Position numbers and translations under genes: made by a program
Shown here: in pieces, positions 61,585-64,000 of the stretch
Layout: each line of letters starts with the position of its first letter
How positions within the stretch are numbered: position 1 is the stretch's first letter
Origin: Bacteroidaceae bacterium
GTDB taxonomy: Bacteria; Bacteroidota; Bacteroidia; Bacteroidales; Bacteroidaceae
DNA: 64,000 bases
Direction of reading: 5' to 3'
Assembly: GCA_017509605.1 (NCBI GenBank)
Contig: JAFWPH010000042.1
Span: forward strand, 40,513 to 104,512
Notes under the pieces: model-generated
Told to the model about the DNA's origin: nothing
Databases searched by the model: none
Seen by the model: the letters and a program-made list of their open reading frames with translations, nothing else

Positions 61585-63534
61585 ATGTCAAGACAACCAT
61601 TCAACAAAATGAAGCAGTTCTCACTCCTTCTGATGACCCTTGCAGTATTGGCAGGGTTCAGTTCCTGCGCATCGAAAAAGAACTTAGTCACCACTGCCAA
61701 CACTCAAAATCAGCAGCGAGAGACTGTAAAGATGATTCTGGACTCCGATTTCGGAAGTTCTACTGACGACCTTTTCGCCTTGATGATGCTTCATCACTAC
61801 ATCGATGACGGCGTAGTTGATTTGAAAGGCATCATTGTTGACCGAGAGGGTGAGAAGAATGCCCAGTTAGTTGACGTTTTCAACAACTATTACGGACATC
61901 CCGAAATACCTATCGGCATAGAGCGCAATGGCGTGAAGAATCCTCGTTGTTTCATCCCTTACAGCGGCATTGTTGACTTGACCGACGCTACTGGTAACCC
62001 ATTATTCAAGCGCACTGTGAATGCCAGCCAGTTACCTGAGGGGTATAAACTCTATCGCAAGTTGCTGAGTCAGGCTGAGGACAAGTCCATCGTCTTGGTG
62101 GCCATAGGTTTCGCCACCACTTTGGCACAACTCTTTGAGTCGGGTGCAGACGAGTATTCCTCGCTCAGCGGTGTAGAACTTTTCGGCCAGAAAGTGAAAT
62201 CGGTCTATATCCAGTCAGGCCGTTTCGAGAGCGGCGACAGCCTCAGCGGTTATAATATGCGTGCTGCATCCCGACAGTCTGCCGTATTCTACGACAAACT
62301 CCCGCGCAACGTGGACATTATCATGTCTCCCAGCAACATTGGCGATATGATGAACTACTTGCCACAAGACGTGCTTGTTGACCTCTCCGACACAGAGTAC
62401 AACCCCATCAAGGCCGTATATACGAACTATTCATGCGACACAGGTCAGCGCATGTGGGACACCAACTGTCTGGTGAACGCTGTGCTGGGTGATGAAGCCT
62501 ACCACATGTCACCACGTGGTTGGGTGCGATTCGTGGACCGTGGCGAGGAGTCGCTGATGCTCTTCACCCCTGACCCCAATGGCAACGCCCGTTACCAACT
62601 GCCTGGCGACACTTACTTTGCAGAAGAAAAACTGATGGACATCCGTCGTCACAACCGCATGAACAAGTATCCGTCACAATACACCATCGAAGCTCCACAG
62701 CCACAACTTGTCAGAGGAGACGCCACGGCATGGACTCGCCAAAGACTGTCACAGTTGGTGGACAAATATTTGGGGTCTGCTGGCAACACGCTCAATCCTG
62801 ATGACGTTCGCATGGTGTTCCGTCCTTTAGGCTACACTGGTCCTAACTTTGCCGATTATGAGGAGGCTGAGCAGTTGGTGGTGGATGCCACATTCGAAAG
62901 GATGGTTAAGAAAGCATTGACTGCAGGACGCAAGAACCTGGTCATTGTCACCGGTCCTCCTGCTACCGGAAAGACCACTGCAGTTCAGAAACTGAACATG
63001 AAAAAAGCTGGGCTCATTTACGATGCCACCCTCACAGGCGAGGGAAAGCTCGAAAACGTGATCAAGAAAGCCAAGGCTTTGGGAATGGAGAAAGTGACGT
63101 TGGTACCAGTCTATAATGACATCCTGACCAGTTACAAGAACAGCATCAACCGCGGCTGGAATACATGGCGCTTCACAGCGTTGGACTATATGGTCAAGTC
63201 CTTCCGCGACAATATCGGTAAACTGGATCAGATTCGCCGTGATTTCCCTGATGTGGAGATATTACCTGTAGATTGTTCCGGCAACCAGGGAGTTCATCAA
63301 GTCAGCATAGAAGATGCCCTCAAATGGGACTACACAGTCAAAGACAGTGATTTGAATCAGGTTTACAGCTATCTCTACGACCTCATCTCCAACGGTGAGA
63401 TTGACGCAAGTTCAATTCCTGCAGCCACAGGAGATATTCTGTCCATCAAGACTGCCGATCCAGCCAACATCCAACTGGCCAGACAGATTTCCAAGAAAGT
63501 GGATGAAATCATGGAAGAATACAAACTACGATAG
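61585..63534 (+). CDS. Lipoprotein fusing a nucleoside-hydrolase-like domain to a P-loop kinase domain
   Basis: 649 residues from ATG 61585, or 641 from ATG 61609 (MKQFSLLLMTLAVLAGFSSC, lipobox Cys at 20). Residues about 43-330 are nucleoside-hydrolase-like: ILDSDFGSSTDDLFALMML has the metal-binding Asp cluster with two extra residues compared with the usual DxDxxxDD, and MWDTNCLVNAVLG keeps the late Asp but has Trp where His is usual. From about 430 a P-loop kinase fold follows, with Walker A VTGPPATGKTTAVQKL (GPPATGKT at about 449-456 counted from 61609) and DATLTGEGKLENVIKKAKAL, resembling zeta-toxin/AAA_33 kinases. An exported ATP-using domain is odd. Single-gene unit with own promoter and terminator. 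Confidence 0.8.
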   Translation: MSRQPFNKMKQFSLLLMTLAVLAGFSSCASKKNLVTTANTQNQQRETVKMILDSDFGSSTDDLFALMMLHHYIDDGVVDLKGIIVDREGEKNAQLVDVFNNYYGHPEIPIGIERNGVKNPRCFIPYSGIVDLTDATGNPLFKRTVNASQLPEGYKLYRKLLSQAEDKSIVLVAIGFATTLAQLFESGADEYSSLSGVELFGQKVKSVYIQSGRFESGDSLSGYNMRAASRQSAVFYDKLPRNVDIIMSPSNIGDMMNYLPQDVLVDLSDTEYNPIKAVYTNYSCDTGQRMWDTNCLVNAVLGDEAYHMSPRGWVRFVDRGEESLMLFTPDPNGNARYQLPGDTYFAEEKLMDIRRHNRMNKYPSQYTIEAPQPQLVRGDATAWTRQRLSQLVDKYLGSAGNTLNPDDVRMVFRPLGYTGPNFADYEEAEQLVVDATFERMVKKALTAGRKNLVIVTGPPATGKTTAVQKLNMKKAGLIYDATLTGEGKLENVIKKAKALGMEKVTLVPVYNDILTSYKNSINRGWNTWRFTALDYMVKSFRDNIGKLDQIRRDFPDVEILPVDCSGNQGVHQVSIEDALKWDYTVKDSDLNQVYSYLYDLISNGEIDASSIPAATGDILSIKTADPANIQLARQISKKVDEIMEEYKLR

Positions 63535-63551
63535 TAAGTGCTCTTGATTGT

Positions 63552-63590
63552 ATAATCCCCACTATCATCGAAGGATAGTGGGGATTATTT
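63552..63590 (+). terminator. Rho-independent terminator
   Basis: 15-bp stem ATAATCCCCACTATC/GATAGTGGGGATTAT (63552-63566 with 63574-63588) and a T-rich tail, 18 bp after the fusion gene. Confidence 0.9.
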
Positions 63591-63953
63591 GTTTATTTTT
63601 CAGTTAAGTTTCGGATTTAATAAAATAACTGCATATACTCGTCCAGAAATGGCATCAATGATATGAAAAAGGTTGGTGTCAAATGTTTCTTAGCAAACGT
63701 TAAATACAGGGAGAATATTCGTAATAAATGTTAAATATGCATATTTTAAAGGGGTTTTGATGTGGTTTTCCTTATTTTTATGCAATGTTATATACAAAAA
63801 TGTTTTAGGGGCGTGACATTATGAAACATTTATGAAACATGGTCTCGCTTTATTTTTTTATATTGGTGTCCGCTAAAAAAGAATAACTGACAGATAGTGT
63901 ATCCGCAGTGCCGATAAACAGGCATTGCGGATGATTTTTATAAAAGTAAGCCC
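63591..63953. other. AT-rich intergenic region at right edge
   Basis: About 360 bp with no convincing ORF. It contains repeated ATGAAACAT-type words near 63821-63842, the sequence TGTCCGCTAAAAAA at about 63868-63881 and a hairpin at 63901-63932 (ATCCGCAGTGCC/GGCATTGCGGAT, one mismatch). Confidence 0.55.
63901..63932. terminator. Hairpin, possible terminator of the gene entering from the right
   Basis: 12-bp stem with one G-T mismatch and an 8-nt loop. On the + strand it is followed by GATTTTTA. It lies 22 bp beyond the putative stop at 63954-63956. Confidence 0.5.
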
Positions 63954-64000
63954 CTAGTCAAAAAGCGTTCGTTCCGGAGGTATGGATTCCTCTTTCTCAA
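63954..64000 (-). CDS. Possible C-terminal end of a gene continuing beyond the window
   Basis: A minus-strand frame from the edge reads EKEESIPPERTLFD then TAG. It is only 14 codons, so coding status is a guess; the hairpin just downstream and the TGTCCGCTAAAA sequence further on would fit the end of a transposase gene and an element terminus, but this cannot be tested within the window. Confidence 0.25.
   Translation of the reverse strand, partial: EKEESIPPERTLFD

Overview
The window comes from a Bacteroidales bacterium, most likely Prevotella or a close relative. Signs are the promoter style (-7 boxes of the form TAnnTTTG, several with TTTG 18-20 bp upstream), the near absence of Shine-Dalgarno sequences, the many lipoproteins, and characteristic gene orders such as sigma-54 regulator/lptE, rsfS-ftsH-cdsA, and coaX/outer-membrane protein/lptC/PpiD-like foldase. 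No rRNA, tRNA, CRISPR array or complete insertion sequence was found. The last 100 bases may hold the end of a transposable element, but the evidence is thin.

Layout. 1-8.3 kb is core: LptE with a sigma-54 activator, a tRNA methyltransferase, a cupin sugar isomerase, a zinc metallopeptidase and rsfS-ftsH-cdsA. 8.7-26.9 kb is mixed and surface-oriented. It holds three GT2 and two tandem GT4 glycosyltransferases, an MBOAT/SGNH acylation pair, a CotH-like kinase, a LruC-type lipoprotein, a DUF3298 lipoprotein, rsmG, a PurF-like protein without the glutaminase cysteine, and an AT-rich PD-(D/E)XK (GxxExxY) gene bracketed by 90-bp repeats. 27-43 kb is rich in carbohydrate enzymes: two GH43, GH3, GH9 and an oxidoreductase. 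It also has an HD hydrolase, a CHASE2/FecR-like pair, a C1 peptidase and a large outer-membrane barrel. There is no SusC/SusD pair, so it is not a classical polysaccharide utilisation locus. 45-59 kb is core again: lon, tgt, a YjgP/YjgQ permease, a DEAD helicase, coaX, a porin-like protein, lptC, a PpiD-like foldase, an MBL hydrolase and murB.

Most notable: (i) two genes 17 kb apart (43513-44004 and 60869-61291) share a 25-residue N-terminal motif ending PN-x-YIA-x-C although their bodies diverge. One lies upstream of a PqqD-like (RRE-fold) gene with an attenuator-like hairpin between them, an arrangement like RiPP precursor loci. (ii) A predicted lipoprotein (61585-63534) fuses a nucleoside-hydrolase-like domain to a P-loop kinase domain. 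(iii) Three tandem copies of a promoter unit lie upstream of lon, and a diverged fourth copy drives a lipoprotein gene 15 kb away. (iv) Paired 90-bp inverted-repeat-ended elements flank the GxxExxY gene.

All calls rest on reading the sequence and recalled family motifs; no database search was run.
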